A DNA stretch of 64,000 bases from a bacterium (GTDB lineage Bacteria > Auribacterota > UBA3054), in assembly GCA_017557885.1 (NCBI GenBank), contig JAFYXV010000003.1, positions 62,001 through 126,000 of the forward strand, read 5' to 3'. Every line of letters begins with the position of its first letter. The stretch's first letter is position 1. The notes under the pieces are model-generated. The model saw nothing but the letters and a program-made list of their open reading frames with translations, did not search any database and was not told where the DNA came from. The translations under genes and the position numbers were made by a program. This document shows positions 52,945-59,885 of the stretch, in pieces.

Positions 52945-54210
52945 TTATTTCTTCCCCACCGGGTCGTCTTTGGAATTGTCCCTGGTTTTGCCCTCTGTAA
53001 GAGCCAATATTTCACCGGCCATATAGCAGGATCCGCAGATCAAAATGTTGCCCTCGGTCTGGGCTTCGATATCCTTCAGGGCGTCTGCGGAATTTTTAAA
53101 AACATTAGCGAAACGTCTGTCGTTTGGCACAAGTTTCTGCCATTCCTCACAAGTCAATTTGCGTTCGTTCTGCGGTTCAACATAGGATATGGATTCGGCT
53201 ATGGGTTCAAGTATCTCCAAAGCCAGTTTGGGATCCTTTTCCTTGAGCATGCCGAAATAGATCTTCCAGTTCCCTTCCGAAATATCTTTCAGGCTTTTGG
53301 TAAGGGCGTTCCAACCTTGGGCGTTGTGGGCGCAATCCAGGATAGTTATGGGATCTTTGCGCAATATCTGCAGCCTTCCGGGCCAAAGGGCCCTTTTTAG
53401 GCCGTTCAGGAGGTTTACGGTATCTATGCCGCAGTAATTAGCTATCATTGCTGCCAAAGCGGCGTTAGCGTACTGATAATTGCCGACTAAGCCTAGTTCG
53501 GCATTGTAAAGGCCAATTTCCGGGATAGATATGAAATATTTCAGCGGTTCGATGAAGCCTTCCGTATAAGTGACATATTTGCAAGGTGCGTTAAGTTTGG
53601 CGCAAGTCGCTTCCATTACGTCTTTTGCTTCACCCTCGCAGGTATGGAAAAGAGGTATTTTAGGCCTGATAATACCGGCTTTTTCCGCGGCGATCTTGGC
53701 AATGGTATCTCCCAGATATTGAGTATGTTCCAGGCCGATATTGGTCACAGCCGTGACATAGGGCTCTATGGCGCTGGTGGCGTCCAGCCGGCCGCCCAGG
53801 CCGGTCTCCCAGACGACGTAATCGCAAGCTTCTAAGCTGAAATACAGCCATGCTATGACGGTAAGGTACTCGAAAAAGGTCAGTTCTAGTCCGAGAGCTT
53901 TGACCTCAAGGGCCAATTCTTCGAAACGCGACTCCCCTATCATTTCGCCGTTTATACGGATACGTTCCCTCAATTCAACAAGATGCGGAGAAGTGAAGAG
54001 GCCTGTTTTGTAGTTTGCTTCCTTTAGTATGGAGTCGAGGAAGGCGCAGGTGCTGCCTTTGCCGTTGGTGCCGGCGATATGCAGGAATTTAGGCTCTTTT
54101 TGAATGTTGAACCTGGCCTTGAGAACGGCGACGGCGTTTTGAGTGTTAGCAAGCCCCGGGCGGACGCCGAAGGTCCTTAGATTAGAAAGATAGTTTTCCA
54201 GTTCCGTCAT
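52945..54210 (-). CDS. folC: Folylpolyglutamate synthase / dihydrofolate synthase
   Basis: 421 residues, Mur-ligase-like fold. FolC adds glutamates to folates and, in many bacteria, first makes dihydrofolate from dihydropteroate. The ATP-binding GTNGKGST motif is near residue 47, followed by TSPHLVELRERI and a C-terminal domain with ILDCAHNAQGW. Its ATG overlaps the upstream SDR gene's stop by four bases. With fhs, mtaD and metX it belongs to the local one-carbon group. Confidence 0.93.
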   Translation of the reverse strand: MTELENYLSNLRTFGVRPGLANTQNAVAVLKARFNIQKEPKFLHIAGTNGKGSTCAFLDSILKEANYKTGLFTSPHLVELRERIRINGEMIGESRFEELALEVKALGLELTFFEYLTVIAWLYFSLEACDYVVWETGLGGRLDATSAIEPYVTAVTNIGLEHTQYLGDTIAKIAAEKAGIIRPKIPLFHTCEGEAKDVMEATCAKLNAPCKYVTYTEGFIEPLKYFISIPEIGLYNAELGLVGNYQYANAALAAMIANYCGIDTVNLLNGLKRALWPGRLQILRKDPITILDCAHNAQGWNALTKSLKDISEGNWKIYFGMLKEKDPKLALEILEPIAESISYVEPQNERKLTCEEWQKLVPNDRRFANVFKNSADALKDIEAQTEGNILICGSCYMAGEILALTEGKTRDNSKDDPVGKK

Positions 54211-55073
54211 AGGGAAGCTTTAACTTCGTCTCTGATCATCGCAAGCCCCTCCTCAAAGGAATGGAAGGGCGGAAGGCCTAAGCTGTTGTAAAGAGTCAGG
54301 TCGAAGCGGCAGTCGGCGGGACGGCTGGCGGAAAGCTGGGGCGGTTTGCCCGTATCCTTTATCATGTCGGGATCGAAGCCGAAGGCATCCGCTATAGCCC
54401 TGTACATCTGGTAGCGCGTGATGCCTTTTGGGTTAGACATGTGGACGAGACCGGTATAATGGCGTTTTTCCAGTTCCAAAAGCGCTTTGGCTACGTCTGA
54501 GCTAAGGGAAGGGAAGCGCATCTGGACGTTGTCGAATTCCAATTGTCTCCCCTCTTTCAGAAGCTTTATGGCTTTGTGGATGAAAGAGAGTTCCGGCCGG
54601 TCGGTCGTGCCGTACTGCAGCGACTGGCGGGCGATGAGGAGGTCGGGGCAAACCCTGGCGGCCAATTCCCCTGCCAGTTTTGTCTCGCCGTAAAGGTTGA
54701 CGGGATCCGGCTCGGACTGTTCGCTGTAGGGAGGGTTCTTGCCGTTGAAGACGTAGTCGGTGGAAATAAGGACGAGCCTTTTATTATTGTCGCGGCACCA
54801 CTCAGCCATAACGCGCGTGGCGTCAATGTGCAGCGCTTTGGCCATTTCCGGTCTTCTTAAGCATTCGTCCGGGTCCCTTAAGGCCGCGGAGTGGATGATC
54901 GTGTCAGGTTTAATCTCGTCAAGCAGATCTTTCAGAGCCTTGAGGTCGCTGAGGTCGATCTTGCGGTCGCAATTGGAGCCGGAATGGCCAAGGCCGAAAA
55001 CGGGGTAAACCGGTCGAAAAGTTTTGTAAATATGCTGGCCAAGGAAGCCGCTGGCGCCGGTAAGCAGGATCAT
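54207..55073 (-). CDS. SDR-family reductase, dTDP-4-dehydrorhamnose reductase-like
   Basis: 288 residues, Rossmann fold. NAD(P) motif GASGFLG is at 6-12, STDYVFNG near 103 and the catalytic YGETK near 128. The RmlD-like group reduces dTDP-4-keto-sugars, but close relatives act on other nucleotide sugars, and no rml genes are adjacent. It starts 20 bases after the 3' end of tRNA-His on the same strand, with AGGA upstream of the ATG, and overlaps folC. Confidence 0.8.
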   Translation of the reverse strand: MILLTGASGFLGQHIYKTFRPVYPVFGLGHSGSNCDRKIDLSDLKALKDLLDEIKPDTIIHSAALRDPDECLRRPEMAKALHIDATRVMAEWCRDNNKRLVLISTDYVFNGKNPPYSEQSEPDPVNLYGETKLAGELAARVCPDLLIARQSLQYGTTDRPELSFIHKAIKLLKEGRQLEFDNVQMRFPSLSSDVAKALLELEKRHYTGLVHMSNPKGITRYQMYRAIADAFGFDPDMIKDTGKPPQLSASRPADCRFDLTLYNSLGLPPFHSFEEGLAMIRDEVKASL

Positions 55074-55093
55074 AGATTTATCCTAAAAAAAGA

Positions 55094-55171
55094 TGGGGTG
55101 AATGAGGAGACTTGAACTCCCGGCCTTCTGGGCCACAACCAGACGCTCTAACCAACTGAGCTACATCCACC
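55094..55171 (-). tRNA. tRNA-His(GTG)
   Basis: A 78-base gene including the extra G(-1) opposite C73, diagnostic of tRNA-His, and an encoded CCA. On the minus strand the acceptor is GTGGATG/CATTCAC, the D arm GCTC/GAGC, the anticodon stem TCTGG/CCAGA around TTGTGGC (anticodon GTG), and the T arm GGGAG/CTCC-type. The 3' end is followed by T7 and then the SDR gene. Confidence 0.94.
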
Positions 55172-55191
55172 ACTTAAAAATCAGTTCATGT

Positions 55192-55220
55192 ATTCTACCT
55201 AAACGGGCTCTGAAAGTCAA
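55192..55220 (-). promoter_or_regulatory. Promoter of tRNA-His (and probably SDR-folC)
   Basis: On the minus strand: TTGACT (55220-55215), a 17-base spacer and TAGAAT (55197-55192). The start point would be about 14 bases before the tRNA. It has the same -35 hexamer and spacer length as the tRNA-Thr promoter. Confidence 0.78.
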
Positions 55221-55233
55221 ACGAAAAGGGTCG

Positions 55234-55262
55234 TGGAAATCAGACCCCCTTTTTGATAAAAT
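55234..55262 (+). promoter_or_regulatory. Likely promoter of the hydrogenase operon
   Basis: TGGAAA (55234-55239), a 17-base spacer and TAAAAT (55257-55262), preceded by TTTTTGA. The -35 match is weak, but this is the only candidate before hydC; the leader is about 45 bases with GGAGG (55305-55309) before the ATG. All ten genes downstream are closely spaced. Confidence 0.45.
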
Positions 55263-55313
55263 ATCGACTAATAAATAACCTACTTTTATTTCTAAAATCC
55301 CTATGGAGGCACT

Positions 55314-55802
55314 ATGAAAAAAACGGTTCCTTTCAACGGCACCAAAGAACAGGAAGAACAGCTGGTATCCTACATCAAAGAGATGAAGGACGTGCAGGGC
55401 AACCTTATTCCCATCATGCAGAAGGCTCAGGAGATCTACGGATATCTGCCCATCGAAGTTCAGACCATCATCGCCCGTGAAATGGACATCCCCCTGGAGA
55501 AAGTTTACGGCATCTCCACTTTCTACGCCATGTTCACCCTGGAGCCCAAAGGCAAATACCAGATCGCTGTCTGCCTCGGCACAGCCTGCTACGTCAAGGG
55601 TTCCGGCGACGTTTACGCCAAGCTTGAAAAAGTCCTGGGTCTTCAGGGCGGCGGCTGCACGCCGGACGGCAAGTTCAGTTTGGAAGCCTGCCGCTGCCTG
55701 GGCGCCTGCGGCCTTGCGCCTGTCATGATGATCAACGGCGAAGTTTACGGTCGTCTGACTCCCGACCAGATCCCCGGCATCCTTGCCAAATACAACGACT
55801 GA
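55314..55802 (+). CDS. hydC: Hydrogenase subunit HydC (NuoE-like, 2Fe-2S)
   Basis: 162 residues; thioredoxin-like [2Fe-2S] subunit. The four ligands are Cys87 and Cys92 (CLGTAC) and Cys128 and Cys132 (CLGAC). In HydABC complexes this subunit helps bring electrons between the flavin site of HydB and the hydrogenase. It has a strong ribosome-binding site. It heads the operon and is separated from hydB and hydA by seven other genes, an order also found in Thermotoga- and Clostridia-type hydrogenase loci as I recall them. Confidence 0.93.
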   Translation: MKKTVPFNGTKEQEEQLVSYIKEMKDVQGNLIPIMQKAQEIYGYLPIEVQTIIAREMDIPLEKVYGISTFYAMFTLEPKGKYQIAVCLGTACYVKGSGDVYAKLEKVLGLQGGGCTPDGKFSLEACRCLGACGLAPVMMINGEVYGRLTPDQIPGILAKYND

Positions 55803-55803
55803 T

Positions 55804-56163
55804 ATGAAGATCAAAGAAGTCAAAGAGCTACTTGATGCCGAGCTTCTCTGCGGCGACGAAACGGAACTTGAAAAAGACGTATTCAGCGCCTGCGGAAGCG
55901 ATATGATGAGCGACGTTTTAGCCTACGTGAAAGACCAGTCCGTTTTGCTAACAGGTCTTGTCAATCCGCAGGTCATCAGGACTGCCGAGATGATGGACAT
56001 GATCTGCCTCGTCTTCGTGCGGAGTAAAAAGCCGACGCCCGAAATGGTGGCGCTGGCGCACGAACACGGTCTCGTCGTCCTCGCTACGGAAAAACGCATG
56101 TACGAAGCCTGCGGCATCCTCTATTCCAACGGTCTCACCAGCAAGGGAGTCAAGAAAAGATGA
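55804..56163 (+). CDS. DRTGG-domain protein (first copy)
   Basis: 119 residues from ATG 55804, one base after the hydC stop. The sequence (VKELLDAELLCGDETEL, then VLLTGLVNPQVIRTAEMMDM) fits the small stand-alone DRTGG-domain proteins found in hydrogenase operons. The domain is otherwise seen in regulatory parts of phosphotransacetylase and CBS proteins and may bind a nucleotide or small ligand. Its function here is unknown. A diverged second copy lies at 57873. It overlaps the next gene by four bases. Confidence 0.8.
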   Translation: MKIKEVKELLDAELLCGDETELEKDVFSACGSDMMSDVLAYVKDQSVLLTGLVNPQVIRTAEMMDMICLVFVRSKKPTPEMVALAHEHGLVVLATEKRMYEACGILYSNGLTSKGVKKR

Positions 56164-56585
56164 GCGAAAGCCTCACTTTTCATTTTGACGTGAACGGCGA
56201 AGACTTCACTTCCGCCGGACAGGCCTCGGTTCGTTTCAAAAAGAACATGCGCGAACTGGGAGTGGACCCGGAGATCATCCGGCGCGCCTCCATCGCCATG
56301 TACGAAGGCGAAATAAACATGGTCATCCACGCCCACGGCGGCGTGGCTGACGTCGAGGTGAGCGAAGACGCCATAAAGATCGTTCTGAAGGACCAGGGGC
56401 CCGGCATTCCCGACATCGCAAAAGCGATGCAGGAAGGCTACTCCACGGCTCCCGACAACATCCGCTCTTTGGGCTTCGGCGCCGGCATGGGGCTTCCCAA
56501 CATGAAGCGCTATACCGACGAGATGCAGATAGAATCGACCGTGGGCGTGGGCACCACGGTAACAATGAAGATAAACTTGAATTGA
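56160..56585 (+). CDS. GHKL ATPase, RsbW-like anti-sigma/serine kinase type
   Basis: 141 residues, single HATPase_c domain. The N-box (YEGEINMVIHAHGG, ~48-61), G1 (DQGPGIPD) and G2 (GFGAGMGLPNMKR) boxes are intact, so ATP binding is likely. Length and N-box match RsbW/SpoIIAB-type kinases that control partner proteins by phosphorylation or sequestration. No sigma factor or STAS antagonist is encoded nearby, so the partner may be one of the DRTGG or HydS-like proteins (inference). Confidence 0.83.
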   Translation: MSESLTFHFDVNGEDFTSAGQASVRFKKNMRELGVDPEIIRRASIAMYEGEINMVIHAHGGVADVEVSEDAIKIVLKDQGPGIPDIAKAMQEGYSTAPDNIRSLGFGAGMGLPNMKRYTDEMQIESTVGVGTTVTMKINLN

Positions 56586-56598
56586 TTTAACTTTCGGC

Positions 56599-57876
56599 AT
56601 GGAATATCAGCATTCAGTATCCCTGGACATCGAGAAGTGCAAAGGCTGCACTTCCTGCGTCCACCACTGCCCCACCGAGGCCATCAGGATCAGGGACCGC
56701 CATGCCGTTATTGACGCGATGCGCTGCATCGACTGCGGAGAGTGCATCAGGATCTGCCCGCACCAGGCGAAGAAAGCTTTGCGGGACGATCTATTGGATC
56801 TGCAGCGCTACAAATGGAAGATCGCTCTCCCCGCCCCCAGCCTCTACGCCCAGTTCAACAATCTTGACGACGTGGATTTCGTTCTGCAGGGACTCCTTGA
56901 CATCGGTTTCGACGACGTCTTCGAAGTGTCCAGAGGCGCGGAACTGGTGACGGCCAGAACGAGGCAGTATCTGAAAACGAGAAAGGGACCGAGGCCGGTC
57001 ATCAGCTCCGCCTGCCCCGCCATCGTTAGGCTCATAGCCTTGCGTTTTCCGAGCCTCAAGGATAATATCCTGGACCTCTTGCCGCCTATGGAAATAGCGG
57101 CCGCCATGGCCCGGGAGCAGGCCCTGAAAGATCATCCGGAATTCAAAAGGGAAGACGTTGGCGTCTGCTTCATCTCCCCCTGCCCCGCCAAAATGAGTTA
57201 CGTTAAGAACGGCCTCCCTGAGTACAAGAGTCAGGTGGACGTGGTGGTGGGCTTCAAGGACGTCTATTTCCTTCTCATCAACGAGATGAGATATTCCAGG
57301 CGCCCGAAGACGCTTTCCGAATCCGGCATGATCGGCATCGGCTGGGCCGCTTCCGGCGGCGAAGCCACCGCGCTCTTCAACGACGCGTATCTGGCTGCGG
57401 ACGGGATAGACAACTGCATCCGCGTATTGGACCGCATCGAGGGCGGCGACTTCCCGAATCTGGAATTCGTGGAGCTGAACGCCTGCCCGGGCGGCTGCGT
57501 GGGCGGCGCCATGACCATCCAGGATCCCTTCATCGCCAAGGCGAGGCTGCAGACTCTGCGGCGCTTCATGCCTGTTTCGCAGAACTTCGTGGACGAGAAG
57601 GATCCCATCCCGGAAAGTTATTTCGTGAAAGACATGGGCTCCTATACGCCGCTGAACCGCCTTTCCGACAACATGGCGGAATCCATGCGGATGCTGAAAG
57701 AGATCCAAGCCTTGAAGGACGAGCTTCCCGGCGTGGACTGCGGAGCCTGCGGCGCGCCCAATTGCCGCGCTTTCGCGGAGGACGTGGTGAAAGGCACGGC
57801 CAGCAAATACGACTGCATCTTAACGCATCTCGACGAAGTCAAAGCCTTCCTGAGAGAAAAGGAGGAGTCGTTATGA
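56599..57876 (+). CDS. HydS-like putative sensory [FeFe] hydrogenase
   Basis: 425 residues. Two [4Fe-4S] ferredoxin motifs (CKGCTSCVHHCP and CIDCGECIRICP) lead into an H-cluster domain retaining the four ligand cysteines Cys139, Cys195, Cys296 and Cys300. The proton-relay Cys of catalytic enzymes is Ala138 (SSACP), and motif 2 is SPCPAK with the usual Met and Glu replaced. A C-terminal Cys cluster (DCGACGAPNC) follows. The same Cys-to-Ala change is, to my knowledge, characteristic of the putative sensory HydS of Thermotoga. No C-terminal PAS domain is present, unlike other sensory types. It likely senses H2 or redox state. Confidence 0.85.
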   Translation: MEYQHSVSLDIEKCKGCTSCVHHCPTEAIRIRDRHAVIDAMRCIDCGECIRICPHQAKKALRDDLLDLQRYKWKIALPAPSLYAQFNNLDDVDFVLQGLLDIGFDDVFEVSRGAELVTARTRQYLKTRKGPRPVISSACPAIVRLIALRFPSLKDNILDLLPPMEIAAAMAREQALKDHPEFKREDVGVCFISPCPAKMSYVKNGLPEYKSQVDVVVGFKDVYFLLINEMRYSRRPKTLSESGMIGIGWAASGGEATALFNDAYLAADGIDNCIRVLDRIEGGDFPNLEFVELNACPGGCVGGAMTIQDPFIAKARLQTLRRFMPVSQNFVDEKDPIPESYFVKDMGSYTPLNRLSDNMAESMRMLKEIQALKDELPGVDCGACGAPNCRAFAEDVVKGTASKYDCILTHLDEVKAFLREKEESL

Positions 57877-58202
57877 CCGTAGCCGAATTCGCAAAAAAAT
57901 ATTCCCTGGAAGTCCTCTCCCTGCCCGCTCCCGAAAGGGAAATCAAAGGCGGCTACATGGGGGACCTCCTCTCCTGGGTCATGGGACGCGCGAAAGCGGA
58001 CCAGGCCTGGATAACCATCATGTCCAACCAAAACATCATCGCCGTGGCGACTTTGATCGATTTCGCCTGCATTATATTGGCGGAGGATGTCAGGCTGGAG
58101 GAAAACCTGATCGAGACCGCCAAAACAAAAGGCGTGAATATTCTCACGACAAAACTGCCGGCTTTTGAAGTCGCCTGCGAGATCTGCCAAGAAATAAAAT
58201 GA
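57873..58202 (+). CDS. DRTGG-domain protein (second copy)
   Basis: 109 residues from ATG 57873, with a strong AAGGAGG site and a four-base overlap with the HydS-like gene; the longer upstream frame belongs to that gene. It resembles the DRTGG-like protein at 55804 in size and predicted fold (FAKKYSLEVLSLP, then SNQNIIAVATLIDFACIILA). It probably works with the adjacent sensory hydrogenase. Its ligand and function are unknown. Confidence 0.72.
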   Translation: MTVAEFAKKYSLEVLSLPAPEREIKGGYMGDLLSWVMGRAKADQAWITIMSNQNIIAVATLIDFACIILAEDVRLEENLIETAKTKGVNILTTKLPAFEVACEICQEIK

Positions 58203-58933
58203 ACCGCTACTATTACGACCTGCACATCCACTCCTGCCTTTCTCCCTGTGCGGAGAACGACATGACGCCCTGCAACATTGCGGGGCTGGCGGCATTGAAC
58301 GGTCTCAACATAGTGGCGCTGACCGACCACAACAGCGGCAAGAACTGCCCGGCCTTCTACAAGGCCGCCAAGAATTACGGCGTCATCCCGGTGGCAGGTA
58401 TGGAACTGACGACCGTGGAGGAAATACACCTGGTCTGCCTCTTCCCTACTCTGGAAGACGCCATGAATTTCAGCGAAGAAATAGACAAGCGCCGTGTCAG
58501 GATAAAAAACAGGAAAGATATTTTCGGCGACCAGCTGATCATGGACGAAGAGGACAACGTATTGGGCGAAGAGGAAGATCTTTTGCCCAACGCCACCACC
58601 GTCACCCTCGACGAAGCGCCGTCCCTGGTTGAGAAACACAACGGCGTGTGCTACCCCGCGCACATCGACCGCGAAGCCAACGGCATCATCGCGATCCTAG
58701 GCGAACTGCCGAAAACCCCGGAATTCTCCTCCATAGAGATCCACGACCGCGGGAACACGGCCGCCTATGTGAAAGACCATCATCTGGAAGGCAAGACCGT
58801 CGTCGTCTCTTCGGACGCGCACATGATCGAACAGCTGAGGGAAAAGGAAAATTATTTCGATCTGGAAGACGAACCCTACAGCGGGGACCTGGTGAGAAAG
58901 TCTTTGTTCAACCGTTTGAGAGGTGTCAAATGA
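58199..58933 (+). CDS. PHP-domain phosphoesterase-like protein
   Basis: 244 residues. PHP metal-binding motifs are present: HIH at 9-11 in DLHIHSCLSPC, DHNSG near 43, AGMEL near 65, the His of CYPAHIDRE and SSDAH near 206. PHP enzymes hydrolyse phosphoesters or nucleotides with a trinuclear metal centre. Members of this type often sit in hydrogenase operons; the substrate is unknown but could be a signalling or repair nucleotide. It overlaps both neighbours by four bases. Confidence 0.85.
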   Translation: MNRYYYDLHIHSCLSPCAENDMTPCNIAGLAALNGLNIVALTDHNSGKNCPAFYKAAKNYGVIPVAGMELTTVEEIHLVCLFPTLEDAMNFSEEIDKRRVRIKNRKDIFGDQLIMDEEDNVLGEEEDLLPNATTVTLDEAPSLVEKHNGVCYPAHIDREANGIIAILGELPKTPEFSSIEIHDRGNTAAYVKDHHLEGKTVVVSSDAHMIEQLREKENYFDLEDEPYSGDLVRKSLFNRLRGVK

Positions 58934-59481
58934 AAGAACTTTCTTTGAACATCCTCGACATCGCCGAGAACTCCGTGAAGGCCAAGGCCCCCCTCACGCA
59001 GATCATCCTTACCGAGACGGAAGACGTTTTGACAATAGAGATCATTGACAACGGCTGCGGCATGACCTCCGACATAGTCAAGAGAGTCATAGATCCCTTC
59101 TACACCACCAGGACGACCAGGAAGGTCGGGCTCGGCATCCCCTTCTTTAAGATGGAGGCGGAACAGACGGGCGGAACTTTCGAGATCTCTTCCAGATCGG
59201 TTACGGAATATCCCGACGACCACGGCACAGCTATAAAAGCGACATTTCATAAAGATCACATAGATTTCATTCCTCTGGGCGACGTAGTCTCCACGATCCT
59301 TACGCTCATCCAGGGGCATCCCGACTCGGACTTCCTTTTCAGGCACACCACCCCGAAGGGCGAAGTGTCCCTGGACACAAGGGAAATAAGAGAAGAGCTG
59401 GGCGGCGGCATATCGCTGGCGGAATACGAAGTGATCAAATGGATAGAAGAATATTTAAAAGAACAATATCAAACTAACTAA
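58930..59481 (+). CDS. GHKL ATPase domain protein (histidine-kinase-like, no phosphoacceptor)
   Basis: 183 residues from ATG 58930 (ATGA overlap with the PHP gene). The HATPase_c boxes are clear: N-box LDIAENSVKA, G1 DNGCGM, F-box DPFYTTRTTRKVGLGIPFF and G2 HGTAIKATF. No DHp helix with a phosphoacceptor His and no transmembrane or sensor domain are present, so it is a free ATPase module. It may pair with the HydS-like sensor instead of a classic kinase core (inference). An ~50-residue C-terminal tail follows the domain. Confidence 0.82.
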   Translation: MKELSLNILDIAENSVKAKAPLTQIILTETEDVLTIEIIDNGCGMTSDIVKRVIDPFYTTRTTRKVGLGIPFFKMEAEQTGGTFEISSRSVTEYPDDHGTAIKATFHKDHIDFIPLGDVVSTILTLIQGHPDSDFLFRHTTPKGEVSLDTREIREELGGGISLAEYEVIKWIEEYLKEQYQTN

Positions 59482-59501
59482 CTTCAACTCAAGGAAAACT
59501 T

Positions 59502-59873
59502 ATGAAATCTTTGGCTGAACTTCAAGCAATCAAAGACAAGATGAAAGACAAAGTCGTCCTTAGGGAAGGTTCCGCGCAGAAACGCGTGGTGGTCGGCATG
59601 GCCACCTGCGGCATCGCGGCCGGCGCCCGCCCCGTATTGAACGCCTTTGTCGAAGGCGTCAACAAGGAAGGCCTTTCCGGCGAAGTCGCCGTCACGCAGA
59701 CCGGCTGCATCGGCATCTGCCAGTACGAGCCCGTGGTGGAGATCTTCGAAGCCGGGAAAGACAAAGTCACTTACGTCAAGATGACCGCGGAAAAAGCCCA
59801 GCGCGTCATTACTGAACACCTCAAAGGCGGAAAGGTCGTGACGGAATACACCATCGCCGCTTACGCCAAATAA
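59502..59873 (+). CDS. Thioredoxin-like (2Fe-2S) ferredoxin
   Basis: 123 residues. It belongs to the NuoE-like ferredoxin family with VGMATCGIAAGARP and QTGCIGICQYEP as cluster-binding regions. Such stand-alone ferredoxins precede hydB in many HydABC loci and may carry electrons to or from HydB or the sensory unit. AAGGAAAA lies before the ATG; 12 bases separate it from hydB. Confidence 0.86.
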   Translation: MKSLAELQAIKDKMKDKVVLREGSAQKRVVVGMATCGIAAGARPVLNAFVEGVNKEGLSGEVAVTQTGCIGICQYEPVVEIFEAGKDKVTYVKMTAEKAQRVITEHLKGGKVVTEYTIAAYAK

Positions 59874-59885
59874 GGAGGAGACTTT

